64,000 nt of DNA from Marsupella aquatica (lineage: Eukaryota; Marchantiophyta), in assembly GCA_973895155.1 (NCBI GenBank), contig OZ316896.1:4712001-4776000 (forward strand), written 5' to 3'. The notes beneath the pieces were generated by a model. The model was given only the letters and a program-made list of their open reading frames with translations. It did not search any database and was not told where the DNA came from. Below, one piece after another: positions 12,422 through 24,424 of the stretch. Both the position numbers and the translations under genes were made by a program. Each line of letters begins with the position of its first letter. The first letter of the stretch is position 1.

Positions 12422-12765
12422 TGTTAGATATTGCTCTAGTCTTATGACTCATGAGCTAACCACAGTTAGTCTAACTCGGGTTAGGACTTAGCTAATGTTA
12501 GCGGTAGTGTTGTTGTGCATATAGCCAGGGCTGATGCTAGACCCTGGTGGAACTTAGGCTCATTGTTACGGAGCTAGTTGAAAGATAGGGAGAGCTTGTG
12601 CTGTGGATGCTTGGTATGGCCGGTCGGCCTAGAGTGCAGTAAAGCTCTTGTGTGTTCCCGTGGACGTAGCCTCATGTGGAGGTGAACCACGTATCTCTGT
12701 GTGTCGACTCTTGTGCGTTGGATGGTTCATGGGCTTGCCGTTACGAATGTCGTCTATGCTGAACA
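12422..12765 (+). repeat. 5' LTR of the copia element (344 bp)
   Basis: Begins TGTTAGATATTGCTC and ends GCTGAACA. It aligns along its whole length with 19306-19653. Confidence 0.96.
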
Positions 12766-12767
12766 AG

Positions 12768-12779
12768 TGGTATCAGAGC
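12768..12779 (+). promoter_or_regulatory. Primer binding site for initiator Met-tRNA
   Basis: TGGTATCAGAGC lies two bases after the 5' LTR. This is the standard plant copia minus-strand primer site complementary to the 3' end of tRNA-iMet. Confidence 0.95.
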
Positions 12780-14340
12780 ATGCCTGGGAGGTGACGAGGT
12801 TTTTTCGTGATAGGTTTTTTCTAGCGTTCATTGTCGATGGTACATTTAGAGTTTTGTCGCATGAAACTCGAATGTGTGTGGCTGTGCGGATAGGTTAGTG
12901 AGAGGACTTTCTAACGGTGGTTAGAACTCGCTGATCGGTATCTGTGGTGCGGAGGAATCAAAGTTTGCGTCGTTCAGGTGTTATTCGTGTTCGACGGGTT
13001 TTCGGGGGAGAGACCAGAGTTCACATTTTTCAACGGTGTGTGCTGTGCGGTGCGGGAGTAAACACCCTAAAGCTTGTTCCCATCTGAACCGGGTTTCTCT
13101 TCGTGACATCCGACTTGGTGGAAGAATCACAAAGTGCTACGGCTCAACGGATTGATTGTGGCGAGGCGGTCGTTTTGAGCCCGGGATTGGCACTTGACGC
13201 AGAGTGAAGGTGACGTGACAAAAAGTTTTGTCTCTGCTAAGGCTGCAGACTATGCCGGTACAATTCAACAACATTTCCCATCGGCGATGTTCTTTTTCCT
13301 CGTTTCAAACAGCGGCAATCCAAGTGAGTAATTTCCTTTTGGATTTAAAGGGGGGTTTTTTGGGCCATATTTCCGTGTATACACGAGGTGTATACACACA
13401 CCTCATATTTGGGCCTCGCATACTCGGATTACTCCCCCTGTCGGCTGTGTCCTCCCGCTCTCGCTCCCCCCTCCCGACTTCCCGTTTACTTGGGCCGGAG
13501 TTTGGCTGCGCAACGTCGACCGGCGTGCGCCCCGGCCTTATGCCCGCTACCTCGCGCCCCCGTTCACAAGTAGCCGGCGTGCCCTGCGCTGTACGCCCCG
13601 CTACGGCCCCGCGCTACGCCCTCGCGACTGTCGGCCTGCCATCGCGACTCCTACCTCGCCCTGCCCTTGCGGGTGCTCGCTACTTCGCGGCACCGGCTGC
13701 CTGCCCCGGCGGCTGTATTTTGTACTCCCGGCCCCCGCCTCAATATCCTGTACGCCCCCTGGCCCGCCTCGCGTCGCCTATACGCCGCGGATGCGCCCTT
13801 TTATTTATACTTTGTATTTTGGTAAGGGACTTTGCACCCCCTTTAAGCCCCTTTTTTAAGCCGTTTTTTCCTCCCCTTTGTTCTCCTTGTGCTGGGACCT
13901 GCCGCCCTCCGTTTTAACCGCTCCGACAGGGGGAACGGCCCCCTGTGAAACCTGTCAGACTGTGCGGGAATATTCCTGAAAAATAGAGAGTTGTTTTTTG
14001 GCCATCCGACAAAGATTCCGTCCGCCAAACGATAACTTTTTTGGTTCTTTTTTGGTGAGGACGTTGCCACTGGAGTTAGCAATGCGGCGCACCGATCACA
14101 TTGCGATTCCGATGACGGGTTGTACTTGGTATTTCGGTTATTCTCCGAGGTGGTCAAAACGGGGGAGTTTCCCAAGGTTTTACCCACCCCGACCGAAATT
14201 TGAATAACTTTTCCATCGAATTTCGATTTTGATTTCGGTTTTCAGTATTGGACTCCTAGCTTCGTGGGCTACGCGGCGGTGTTGAGTTTTGAGTTTTATG
14301 AGAAGTTTCAAAAAAAGACATTTTTTCGTGATTGTTTCAT
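12780..14340 (+). other. Unusually long copia leader with a GC-rich block
   Basis: About 1.56 kb separate the primer site from the gag ATG. Positions about 13430-13905 are strikingly C/G rich and pyrimidine-biased on this strand, with recurring CGCTACG/TACGCCCC motifs, unlike the rest of the element. A 229-codon open frame across it (13228-13917) is Pro/Arg/Ala-rich and looks like a by-product of base composition. The block may be captured sequence or a structured leader. I do not call a gene. Confidence 0.6.
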
Positions 14341-15396
14341 ATGAGTGACTCGGGGGATACTGGAAGAATTGGCGTCGGTGGAGCTTCAGGATCGCGACGG
14401 TCAGACGGAGAGTCTGAGGAGGAGCTGTTACCATTTGAGGAAGAACTAGTGACACCGGTACGATCACCGGTGCGGCGTGCAGTGGAGGAAGCTGTGTTAC
14501 TACCAGAGCTGTCGGTAGTTGGAAAGAAGAGGGAGATGGCTAGATTTGGAGGAGTGAAGTTTGAGGTGGAGAAGTACGATGGTCGTACTCTTTACTTGCT
14601 GTGGGAGAAGCAAGTGAAGGGTGTTCTACGGGCCATGGGCTTAGCTCATCTGCTCTCTTCGCGAGAGCAGTATGATGGAGAAGAGGAGATCTCAGAGAAG
14701 CAGTGGAGACAGGAGCAGGTGATTGCTGTCAATGCAGTGATGCTATATCTCAAGCCGCACATCATCAAACAGCTGGATGATTATGCGGATTGCGCGTCAT
14801 TGTTCAAGGCTCTTAGAGAGAAGTACTACCGGGAAGATGCGTCAGACCGGCTATACAAGAAGTGTCTCTTGATGAGCCTCAGGCTCAAGGAAGGGAGCAA
14901 GATGCAGGATCATCTGGATGAGTTTGACAGGCTAGCGGTGGATCTGTCAGACCTGGGAAAAGGAGTTGAAGATGAGGATAAAGCCTTGCTTTTGCTAAGC
15001 TCCTTACCGCCATCTTATCAGGGCTTGAAACAGGTTCTCTTGTACAGAGATCTGAAGTCCATTTCGTATAATGAGGTGGTGAGCTCATTACTGTCTGATG
15101 ATGCTCAGAAGAAGCTGGGTCAATCACAAACAACATCTTCTTATGGCACTGCGCTCAATGTGAATAGGGGAAGAGCAGCGCAGCGCACGAATGGACAGAA
15201 TAGGTTTAGATCTACATCACGGGGGAGATCTAAATCCAGAGGGAAATTGCAAGAGAGGAAGCCTCTTGCATGTTGGAATTGTGGCAAGCCTGGCCACATG
15301 AAAAGGGATTGTCGAGTAAAGGTCCCTACTGCCTCTGCTAACGCGGCATCGAGCTCGCATGAGGTAGATTTACTCGATGATGATGACATATTGTGA
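14341..15396 (+). CDS. Copia gag (capsid-like, CCHC zinc knuckle)
   Basis: The open frame from the ATG at 14341 encodes about 351 residues. The middle matches the copia gag/UBN2 type (LLWEKQVKGVLRAMGL, ALREKYYREDASDRLYKK, LLLLSSLPPSYQGLKQVLLY). Near the C-terminus, after an Arg/Ser-rich linker, lies a zinc knuckle CWNCGKPGHMKRDC (C-X2-C-X4-H-X4-C). It would package element RNA in virus-like particles. A TGA at 15394 ends it, while the same frame continues into protease; this may be an original gag stop or a later lesion. Confidence 0.9.
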   Translation: MSDSGDTGRIGVGGASGSRRSDGESEEELLPFEEELVTPVRSPVRRAVEEAVLLPELSVVGKKREMARFGGVKFEVEKYDGRTLYLLWEKQVKGVLRAMGLAHLLSSREQYDGEEEISEKQWRQEQVIAVNAVMLYLKPHIIKQLDDYADCASLFKALREKYYREDASDRLYKKCLLMSLRLKEGSKMQDHLDEFDRLAVDLSDLGKGVEDEDKALLLLSSLPPSYQGLKQVLLYRDLKSISYNEVVSSLLSDDAQKKLGQSQTTSSYGTALNVNRGRAAQRTNGQNRFRSTSRGRSKSRGKLQERKPLACWNCGKPGHMKRDCRVKVPTASANAASSSHEVDLLDDDDIL

Positions 15397-18300
15397 TGTC
15401 AAGGTTATGCTCTCAACGTAGTGTCAAATCCAGGTAGTGAAGACTGGATTCTAGATAGTGCATATAATTTTCACATTTGCTCTAGAAGAGATTGTTTCAG
15501 TTCTTACACGGTGTCTAACGGGTCAGTGTTGATGGGAAATGGAATCCCATGTCAAGTTGTTGGACTTGGATCTGTAAGATTTCAGATGTTTGATGGTGCT
15601 GTGAGAACATTGAGGAATGTGAGACATATTCCCAGCATGATGAAAAATCTCATTTCACTTGGAGTTTTAGAGGCAAATGGCCATCAGTGGAGTTCTGCTA
15701 ATGGTGTCCTTTAGGTTTCAACTGGTACTAAAGTTGTATTGAAGGGAAAGAGACATTGCAATCTATACGTTTTGGAGGGCAGTGTAGTCTGGGATGAAGC
15801 CAATGTAACCTTATCTCATGAGGAGACGGCCCAGTTGTGGCACTTCCGTTTGGGTCACATGAGTGAAAAATGTTTGGTTATTCTTCAGAAGAAATGATTA
15901 CTTTCTAATTTGTAATCTTGTAAGTTGGAATTTTTTGAGCACTGTGTGCTAGGGAAGCAGCAAAGAAAACCCTTCGGAGTTGGAACTCACACCAGCAAGG
16001 AGGTACTTGAGTATGTACAAAGTGATGTGTGGGGTCCAGCCCCTACTCCCTCACATTCTAGACGGTTATACTATGTCACGTTCATTGACGATTACTCAAG
16101 GTATGTGTGGATATACTTTCTACACAATAAGTCTGATGTTTTTGCCACTTTTAAGGAGTGGAAAGCCCAAGTTGAGAATCAGACTGGTAATAAGGTGTGA
16201 TATCTTCGATCGGATAACGGCGGTGAATACAGTTCCGGGGAATTTGGAACGTATTGTAAGGAGCAGGGGATTACCCGCCATCTCACAACAAGTTATACTC
16301 CTCAGCATAATGGTATTTCTGAGAGACTCAACCGAACACTATTGGACCGCTCGAGGAGTATGTTGAGTCAATCATGCTTACCACATGAGTTTTGGGCTGA
16401 AGTTGTCAACATTGCAACTTATTTGGTAATTTTTTCTCCATCCAGTTCTATTGGATTCAAGACGCCATTTGAAATGAGGTACGGGCGTCCAGTAGATTAC
16501 TCACATCTGACGATTTTTGGATGTGATGCTTATGTGCTTACACCTTCCCAGCTTTGATCCAAGCTGGAGTCCAAGTCGAAGAAGTGCATTTTCCTTGGTT
16601 ATCAAAAAGGTGTGAAGGGTTATGGGTTATGAGATCCAGTAACCTGTAAGCTAATTGTCAGTAGAGATGTGTCCTTTAATGAATCCAGATCATCAAAGGA
16701 GGGGGAGAGTTCTCAGGACTCCCATACTGACAAGGGGAAATCTCCCATCCCGGACCGGGTTGAGGGGGAGATTAGTCATGATGGTGTTCATGACAGGATA
16801 GATGGAGAAGCTCCGGGCTTGGAGCTGGTTCCTGTGATGGAACAAGAGGAGCAGATTGTTGTTGGGGTACCTCAAATTCAGCCAGCAACAGCAGCAGATC
16901 AGCCTGAATCATCTACTAGAAGAACTTCCAGTCGTTCTACTAGAGCTCCTACCAGGTATGGTCAATGGGCAGACTCATCTAAGCTAGATGATATTGACAT
17001 TGCACCTGATGAAGATGATATGGCTTTGATCTTGGAAGAAGGAGAGCCTTCTTCGTACAGTGAGGCTTGTGCTTCAGAGCAGAAGCATGAGTGGAATGCA
17101 GCAATGCAGAGGGAGTTACAATCTTTGAGTGACAACAAGACATGGGAGCTGGTGGAGCTTCCAAGAGGTCAGCAAGTGGTGGACAGCAAGTGGACTTACA
17201 AGTTGAAGGACAGTCCTTCAGAGGGTGGAGATAAGATCTACAAAACAAGGCTTGTTGCCAAGGGGTTCACTCAGGAGAAAGGAGTGGATTACAATGAGGT
17301 CTTTTCACCGGTGGCTAAGTATTCCACAATACGGATCTTGTGTCAACTTGTTGTGTTTTTTGGTCTGGTGATGGATCAGATGGATGTTGTTACTGCTTTT
17401 CTCTATGGAAACTTGGAAGAGTTGATCTTCATGAGACAGCCACTAGGCTTTATGAAGAAGGGCCAAGAGAACTTAGTTTGCAGATTGCTCAAGTCCTTGT
17501 ATGGATTGAAGTAGTCTCCCAGACAGTGGAACAAGCGGTTTGATGATTTCATGCTTGCTCAAGGTTTTACAAGGATGGTGTATGATCCTTGTGTGTATAC
17601 GAAATCAATCAAGAATGATGTATTTGGTTTCATCATTCTGGTGATCTATGTGAATGACATGCTGATTGTCGCTAAAGATCAATCTGAGGTTGACAGTCTC
17701 AAGGCGAAATTGAGTGCTGAATTCAGGATGAAGGATCTTGGTAAGGCCAAGAGGATCTTAGGGATGGAGATTTTTAGGAACTCTGATACTGGACAGTTGT
17801 GCTTGAGTCAAGGCCAGTATGCAAGGAAAGTACTTGCACGATTCAACATGGAGAACTGTAAGCCAGTGAGTATTCCTTTAGCTTCACATTTCAAGTTATC
17901 ATCGGCTTTCTCTCCTACGGATGCTGTGGAGAAAGGTCTGATGGCTAAGATTCCTTATGAGAAGGCAATAGGCAGTCTGATGTATTTGATGACTTGTACT
18001 AGGCCTAACTTGGCCCTAGCAATGGGCAAGATTAACATATTCATGTCAAATCCAGGGAAGGTACATTGGGAAGCTGTGAAGTGGATTCTCAGGTATCTGA
18101 AGGGAACCGAGGACTATGGATTACTATTTGATAACAGATCAGATAGAACGTTAGTTGGCTATGTAGATTCTGACTATGGAGGCTGTCTAGATACAAGGAG
18201 GTCTACAACTGGGTTTGTATACACTCTTGGAGGAGGATGTATCAGTTGGAAATCTACCTTGCAGAAGTGTATATCTCAGTCTACTACAGAAGCAGAGTAT

Positions 18301-19098
18301 GTTGCAGCAGCAGAAGCCCGGGTATGCAACTCCCCTTTTTATAAGGCAAGTTTTTAATTCCTTATAATGGCCTTATATCCAATTGACCATCTTAGATTTC
18401 ATTTTAGTCTACTAAAGTCTTGTACCTCTAAACTCAAGGAATCCAAAAATGTAACTTAAAAAAAAACCAAACATGTTTTGATGTACAAAAAGTTGATCAA
18501 AACCAAATTATATGGGTTTTTTTTAATACAAGGGTCTACAGCCAAACTAGCAAGCTTTTTAGGATTTTTATTAAAATTTTAAAAATCTTTTAATAAAAAT
18601 TACAACATGTATAGGAATATTTTTTAATTTCATATGGAAAATGAAGGAAACCAAACCTTTTATATGACTTGAAATTTTTTAAAAGTGGAAAACCCAGGTT
18701 TTTTCAAATTTTAATTATTTTGTATAGCCAACTTTTTAGTCCATATAAAAATGTAGACCCCTGTCTATTATGTAAGAGTTGCTTACCCGGGAGTAGAAGC
18801 AGCAAAGAAAGCAATTTGGTTGGATAAGTTGATCGCGGAGATGGGTTTAGAGCGTGGAAAAATGACTCTAAACTGTGATAGTCAGAGTGCTCTTCACTTG
18901 GCTGCTAACCAGGTGATGGATAGCAGGGTGAAGCACATTGATATCAGGTACCATTTTATCAGGCAAGTAGTGTCTGATAAAACTTTTGAGCTAGTCAAGA
19001 TTGATGGAAAGCTCAATCCCGCTGATGCCCTTACCAAAGTGATTCATTTGGAGAGTTTCTCAAGACACCGTGCTACTTTGCAGGTTTTACAGTTGTAG
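15397..19098 (+). pseudogene. Copia pol: protease, integrase, RT, RNase H, broken by stops
   Basis: The same frame as gag continues, with protease (WILDSA motif, 15442-15465), GAG-pre-integrase (about 15829-15960), integrase core (SDVWGP, RSDNGGEY, ISERLNR), a variable linker, RT (VYDPCVYTK, FRMKDLGKAKRILGMEI) and RNase H ending NPADALTK. Stops occur at 15712 (TAG), 15895, 16198, 16555 and 16630 (TGA), 15913 (TAA) and 17512 (TAG), and there is no frameshift. The first Cys of the integrase zinc site is Phe (LEFFEHC), and the RT active site reads YVND where YVDD is expected (codon AAT at 17653). RNase H is interrupted at 18317-18791 by another element. Several of the stops are of the kind produced by C-to-T or G-to-A change. 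Confidence 0.93.
18309..18799 (+). mobile_element. 475-bp non-autonomous TIR element nested in copia RNase H
   Basis: The insert spans 18317-18791. Its ends are inverted repeats, CCCGGGTATGCAACTC at the left and the complement of CCCGGGTAAGCAACTC at the right (15 of 16 match). It is flanked by 8-bp target duplications AGCAGAAG (18309-18316) and AGTAGAAG (18792-18799), one mismatch. Removing the insert and one duplication restores a continuous RNase H reading frame (EYVAAAEA then AKKAIWLD). The interior is AT-rich with subterminal inverted pieces (CAAGGGTCTACA near 18530 against TGTAGACCCCTG near 18763) and has no coding capacity. An 8-bp duplication suits hAT-like elements, but the CCCGGG ends are not a typical hAT terminus, so the superfamily is open. 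Confidence 0.85.
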
Positions 19099-19294
19099 TG
19101 CAAGTAGAGTTATTTAGCAATGTGTGACTATTTGTATATGGATTACTCATTCCTGTTAGGCTACGGCTTAGTTCTAGTTAACCCTTAGTTAACCCTTGTG
19201 GTTTTTAGGGGGAGACCTGGTTTGGTGATTGTCTAGAACTTCCCGCTGAGGATTCCATATGATAGCATTTAGTCCAGTCCCCAAGACAAGAGTC

Positions 19295-19303
19295 AAGGGG
19301 GAG
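19295..19303 (+). promoter_or_regulatory. Polypurine tract of the copia element
   Basis: AAGGGGGAG lies immediately before the 3' LTR, the expected plus-strand priming site. Confidence 0.9.
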
Positions 19304-19305
19304 TT

Positions 19306-19653
19306 TGTTAGATATTGCTCTAGTCTTGTGACTCATGAGCTAACCACAGTTAGTGAGTCTAACTCGGATTAGGACTTAGCTAATGTTAGCGGTAGTGCTA
19401 TTGTGCATATAGCCAGGGCTGATGCTAGACCCTGGTGGAACTTAGGCTCATTGTTACGGAGCTAGTTGAGAGATAGGGAGAGCTTGTGCTATGGATGCTT
19501 GGTATGGCCGGTCGGCCTAGAGTGCAGTAAAGCTCTTGTGTGTTCCCGTGGACGTAGCCTCATGTGGAGGTGAACCACGTATCTCTGTGTGTCGACTCTT
19601 GTGCGTTGGATGGTTCATGGGCTTGCCGTTACGAATGTCGTCTATGCTCAACA
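19306..19653 (+). repeat. 3' LTR of the copia element (348 bp)
   Basis: Matches the 5' LTR with seven substitutions and a 4-bp insertion (GTTAGTGAGTC against GTTAGTC). It ends GCTCAACA just before the right-hand TGTTC duplication. Confidence 0.96.
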
Positions 19654-19658
19654 TGTTC
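19654..19658 (+). repeat. Right target-site duplication (TGTTC)
   Basis: Exact copy of 12417-12421. Confidence 0.95.
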
Positions 19659-22600
19659 TTGCAGCCTCAACTGAGGCCTTAATAAACTTAGCATTTTCAA
19701 GATCATGTGCATCATGTGGTACACCAACGACGGAGCCAAATGGCAAGGAAGAATACGTTGGAGAAGGCAGCCCAGATTATGACAACAAAAATGTCATCTA
19801 GAATTGTAAAATTACAAACAAGTCAAGTAGAGCACAGGTATCAATTGACCTCTCGATGCAAACATTTTCATTGGCAATTGAAATATCTGGTCATCAATAC
19901 GTCATTATCCAGTTTGTGTGGAGTAAGTAGGCAATGTGCAATGTTTGATAGAATAGACATTGTGAGTTATTCCTTTTGTTGTGCTTTTATGTGTGTTCTT
20001 TCATTCATTGTAGGTACAATGGAGGTGACAATTAAGGAGGTGAGAGAGAGCCATGCAAGGTATCATTGATGCAAAGATAGTTGCAGGGAAGCTCCTTAGG
20101 TGAAGTCAGACCCTGAATATGAAGATTAAGCATCTCAAAGACATTTAAAAACAAGAAGTTGCAGCACTAGAGACGAGGCTAACAATGCTGAATCAAGAGA
20201 AAACAACACAAATAGTTTCAAAAGAAGAGGCCGATGAAGCCAAATTGTGGGGGCTATATTGAAGTACAGACTCTCTGTAAGCGCACTTTCTTATTGGAGT
20301 GGCCAAATTGTGGGGGCTATATTGAAGTGCAGACTCTCTGTAAGTGTACTCTCTTATCTGAGCAAACGGGGATGAAAATGAAAAAGTACTAGCTGCTACA
20401 ATTACTGCTCCAATCTTTGGAGGTCGTAGTTTCCAGGATCTTACCAACCGTCCAATTACAATAATCAATATCACTTACTCCAGTGCAGCAATGAAATGCA
20501 TATGAGGTTTAAATTTCCAACAACAAAAATTGTAAAAAAGTATACTTAGACCTATATCTACATATGAAAGTTCCAACAAGAACAACTCAATTCGCAAGTG
20601 AAGACTGACCACTTTAATTCTGAATTTATGAGTATATGCATGATGTGACATTCTTTTACAAAGCAATATATATAGACAATACAAAATGATAATATAAATG
20701 CAATATAACTTATTTGTATATTGGCTTAACTATGAACTAGTCATGCTTAGTTTGTTTACAACTACGAGCACAACCAAAAATGACTCATCAAACTTTTTTT
20801 CCTAATTTAAAGATGCTTCAAACTTGGTTTTTGATTGAAATTGATACAGAAAGAGTTAATATGAAATTTTTGCAAAGTCTAAACTTAGGTTATTTACGCA
20901 ATTTGTGTATGTGATTATGTATATATGCGGTGTATGTATTCTTGTGTCCTTGTTAAATGCAATGTTTCTGATGACAAAGCTAGACTAGCAGTGTGAGAAC
21001 CTCATGACGGGAGCTCATGTAGGTGTTGCCCTTCAGACATTTAATCCAACTAAGTTCAATTAATCTGGGTGTGTTTATGACACTTTACAGACAACACAAG
21101 CTTCATTTTTTTTGTTTGAAAACTATAGACAAAAGAGACATTGAACAGAGGATGAGCTTTACCGATAGGTTTATTAAACAATAAATTTCTTAAAAGATAT
21201 ATAATTCTTATTTACAATGCAATTGTATACAATAAATTATTCTTAAAAGATAGCCTAGACCTTAGAAATATCATGAATGTCAAAGCTAAACTAACAATAA
21301 TTGGAAAACCTGCATTAATTTGCTAGTAACGCTTTGGTTGTATATATATACACGCTGTAAAGAAATAGCACACACTATAACATATATAATTATATAGTTT
21401 TATTGTTCACTTGAGGCATCTTAGTAACAATCACAAGGCTATGTATTCTAGCTGTAGGATTCTAAATAATGCTTTATATTCATAATATCTTTCAAAGACA
21501 CTCATTTTAAAGAATTACTATTTTCAATAATCAAAACTAGTTTTTGACCTTTTGTCTAAGTTTAGTGCTCATTTGCTTTTAGGTCTGACTATATTTAAAG
21601 TTTTTGAAGTTTGCATTTGACCTTTCTTTCAAGTTCAAAGTATGTCATGATTATCCCAGCCTCTTTTGATTTACTGAAGTGTACTTTGTTTGGCCTGGTT
21701 TTCGTAACTATCCATATCACGTAGTTTTAACCTCTTCTTTTGTCTGAATTTCATGATCGTTTGCTTCAATGTACTTCTGGATTTGAAGTTTTTAAAGTTT
21801 GCATATGACCTTTATTTTGACTTTTGTGTGTCATGAATACCTCTTTTTTAATATTTTACTTCATTGTATTTTGTTTGGTTGTCAGTTAGTATTTGTTTTG
21901 ACCATTTCTTTTGAGTTTTGTGCCTCTTTTGCGTGTACTTAAAAATGGCAACCTATTAAATCTGAGTTCTCCTTGTATATAATAACCCCAATCATGTTTT
22001 GTAATGCCTCATAAAAAATCTAAGTAAACAAAAAACTAATGGAAAAATATTTTTTTGTGAAAAACAATGGAGTCTAATATACCAATCTTACTTATAAATC
22101 TCCAACTACAAGCTAGAGTTGGGGTCTAGGTTTCTAGAATGAAGCCTCTAGACAGAACTCCATGGCTCATCATGTGGATGAGAAAACTTATATCTATGAC
22201 GTATGTCATGTCAAATGATAATCATGACTGCATTTTGTTATGATTTCTATTTATATTAAAAATTGATCTCTATGGCACCACCATATTATATGTGCATAAG
22301 TGGGATGTGAGATAAAAAAACTGAAAGTGGGATGTGCATAGAAAAAAGTACTATGGTATGTTATGTATGATTATTAAAATGATGATATGCATGATAATTT
22401 ATTTATCATTTCATTAACCTTCAAAACATGTGAATAAGAAATATATTTTGGTGACATTTTATTGTCCTCCCCGCTATTCACGTTCAAAGAACGGGTAGTC
22501 GGGGCTAGTGTTTTTAAACATAGAACTCTAATAGCCTCCGTATCTTGTAAAGTCGGTAAGATAAACTGAGCAAACTAGAATATGGGGAGATACATATTTT

Positions 22601-24424
22601 AACAAAAAATGGCATCCTAGTAAATATTAATTCTCTAATAGGCCCATGTCTTGTCAAGCCTGATTGCAAAGCACTAATTAAACTAAAATATGCTATTTAT
22701 CTCAGCCTTTTTTATCCATTGTTTTTTATTAGAAAGGGAAACCAATCCTGGCCCTTCATAAAAAATGAATATAAAATAATGGAAAATTGAGGAAAATTCT
22801 GAAACACTGACTTTGAATATATACAAAAACCAATGACTATTTTTTAAAGTAACAAACATAACAAAAATCATCCCTCCTATTACCTCCATCACCCATCTGA
22901 CTGGCATCCCCTGCATTTCCTTGTCTCCCTCATTGTCTCCCTTGTATTTCTTTGCCTTGTCTTGACTCTTTGCTTCACCTTGATAATTTTGTATTGCCTG
23001 TACATCTTTGCCTCACCCTTACAATTTTGTCTCACCTAAACATCTTTGCTTCACTCAATATCTTTTGTGCAAAGTGCAATAGGGCGTGTCAAAGCACAGT
23101 TGTATCTGAGTTACGGTTTAGGACATAAAATGCACTTACTGCCAGGATAGAATTGTTATGGGTTACCAAAATACATACCCCATAAGGGTGGTATGTACAA
23201 AATAAAAGAAAATCAGATGTAACCAAAATGTTACATGAGAACTTTGACATGCCCTATTGGGCTCAACTCTAATAGGTTCTCATGTCTTATGAAAGCATGT
23301 TCATAGTTTTAAAGATATTAATATCTTAACTTTAACAAACCGTATGCCCGAGCGTTGCATGGCGCAAGGAGGGCCAAGAGGAGGGCTGACCCATAGGGAG
23401 TCGGGCCAACTAAGGCATATATGGGGCAGCCTGAGAAGCACATAATTATGTGCCAGGGGTGCCCATTTCCTCCATCAATTTTCAGGAAAAACAGTCAACT
23501 AAATCCAATGGCTGTGGATCTTTCCCGCGCAGGGGCTATTTTGTAATTGGGACGGAGGACAAAAAACCAAGGGATCTCTTATCATAGTTGCAGATTGGTA
23601 AAAAGCTGTAACTCAGATAGGCTCTCATGTCTTGTGAAAGCATGTTCTTAGTTTTTAATCTATATCTTCAATTGGTAAAAAGCTGTAACAACTCTAATAG
23701 GCTCTCATGTTCATAATTTTTTAGTATAAGTCTTTAATTGGCCTCCACCTTCATGATTATTAATATGCAACTAGGATACCCTCCCACATCTTGTAAAGCC
23801 ACCCGTAAGATTCCTCGATGTATAATTCTAAGAACCCAACAGGTTTTGTAAAGCCACCCATGAACGACCAACGAACAAGAGGAACGAACAAAATCAGGAG
23901 CGCTCGACGACGACGAAGACAACGAACGCTGTAGTAATTCACGGTAGTAACACTACTGGTCTGCGAAATCCGACGGAATGAAGCAGAAGACCCCGTGGCC
24001 GGATCGATGCTCCTCGAGGGACGTGTGCGGCGGTGAAATTTCGGAGCCTAGCAACTGGAGTCCGCAGTGAGTCATGGTGGAGGATTAATGGTGTTCACGT
24101 TGCGTTGGCGAAGCCCAATTGCTGCTGGTTTTAGCCTTTTTAGGGCGCTGATGAGTTGAGCGATTTCATTCTGCGGCCCGAAGTGTGGAAGAGATCTGGT
24201 TTAGGATTCGTCTCCTGGTCCCGCAGAATTGCCGTCGCGTTTTGCTGCTCTCTGATTCTGTGGACGGCATGAGAGAGTTGCGGCACGGTGAAGGAAGCAT
24301 CATGGCGAGGAGGCGGAGTCAGGGGAGCCGATAGATTGGCTGTGGATGACGTGCCGAGAAGGAAAGAGGGGGTTGAATCCGAGCGGGGAGCACACATTCT
24401 GCGTAATCTGATCGATCGGGCGCG
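19659..24424. other. AT-rich spacer after the copia element
   Basis: No gene was recognised. Just after the insertion a short frame (LAASTEALINLAFSRSC) and a coiled-coil-like stretch near 20120-20240 may be remnants of the sequence that the copia element entered. About 21540-21830 contains two diverged copies of a unit with TTTTGAAGTTTGCATTTGACC. 23260-23730 has three partial copies of AATAGGCTCTCATGTCTTGTGA. The last 400 bp are GC-richer and form the leader of BTB gene A. Confidence 0.45.
20239..20364. repeat. 63-bp tandem duplication
   Basis: The unit starting GCCAAATTGTGGGGGCTATA occurs at 20239 and 20302, with a few differences. Confidence 0.9.

Larger units (their letters stand above)
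12422..19653 (+). mobile_element. Full-length Ty1/copia LTR retrotransposon, inactivated
   Basis: The element is 7,232 bp, bounded by LTRs that start TG and end CA and by a perfect TGTTC duplication. Order: 5' LTR, tRNA-iMet primer site, leader of about 1.56 kb, gag, protease, integrase, reverse transcriptase, RNase H, purine tract, 3' LTR. Integrase before RT places it in Ty1/copia. By eye the two LTRs differ by seven substitutions (six transitions) and one 4-bp indel, about 2%, so the insertion is fairly recent. Gag-pol stays in one frame throughout, but eight in-frame stops, a changed RT motif and a nested 475-bp insertion make it non-functional. Confidence 0.97.

Noticed and set aside
13228-13917. 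229-codon open frame in the copia leader
   Set aside because: It lies over a GC-rich, low-complexity block. The product is Pro/Arg/Ala/Cys-rich with no motif, and several other frames are also open there.
18322-18796. Nested TIR element acting as an intron (GTATGC near its left end)
   Set aside because: The GT at 18322 is in phase 0, but no AG near the right end restores the RNase H frame.
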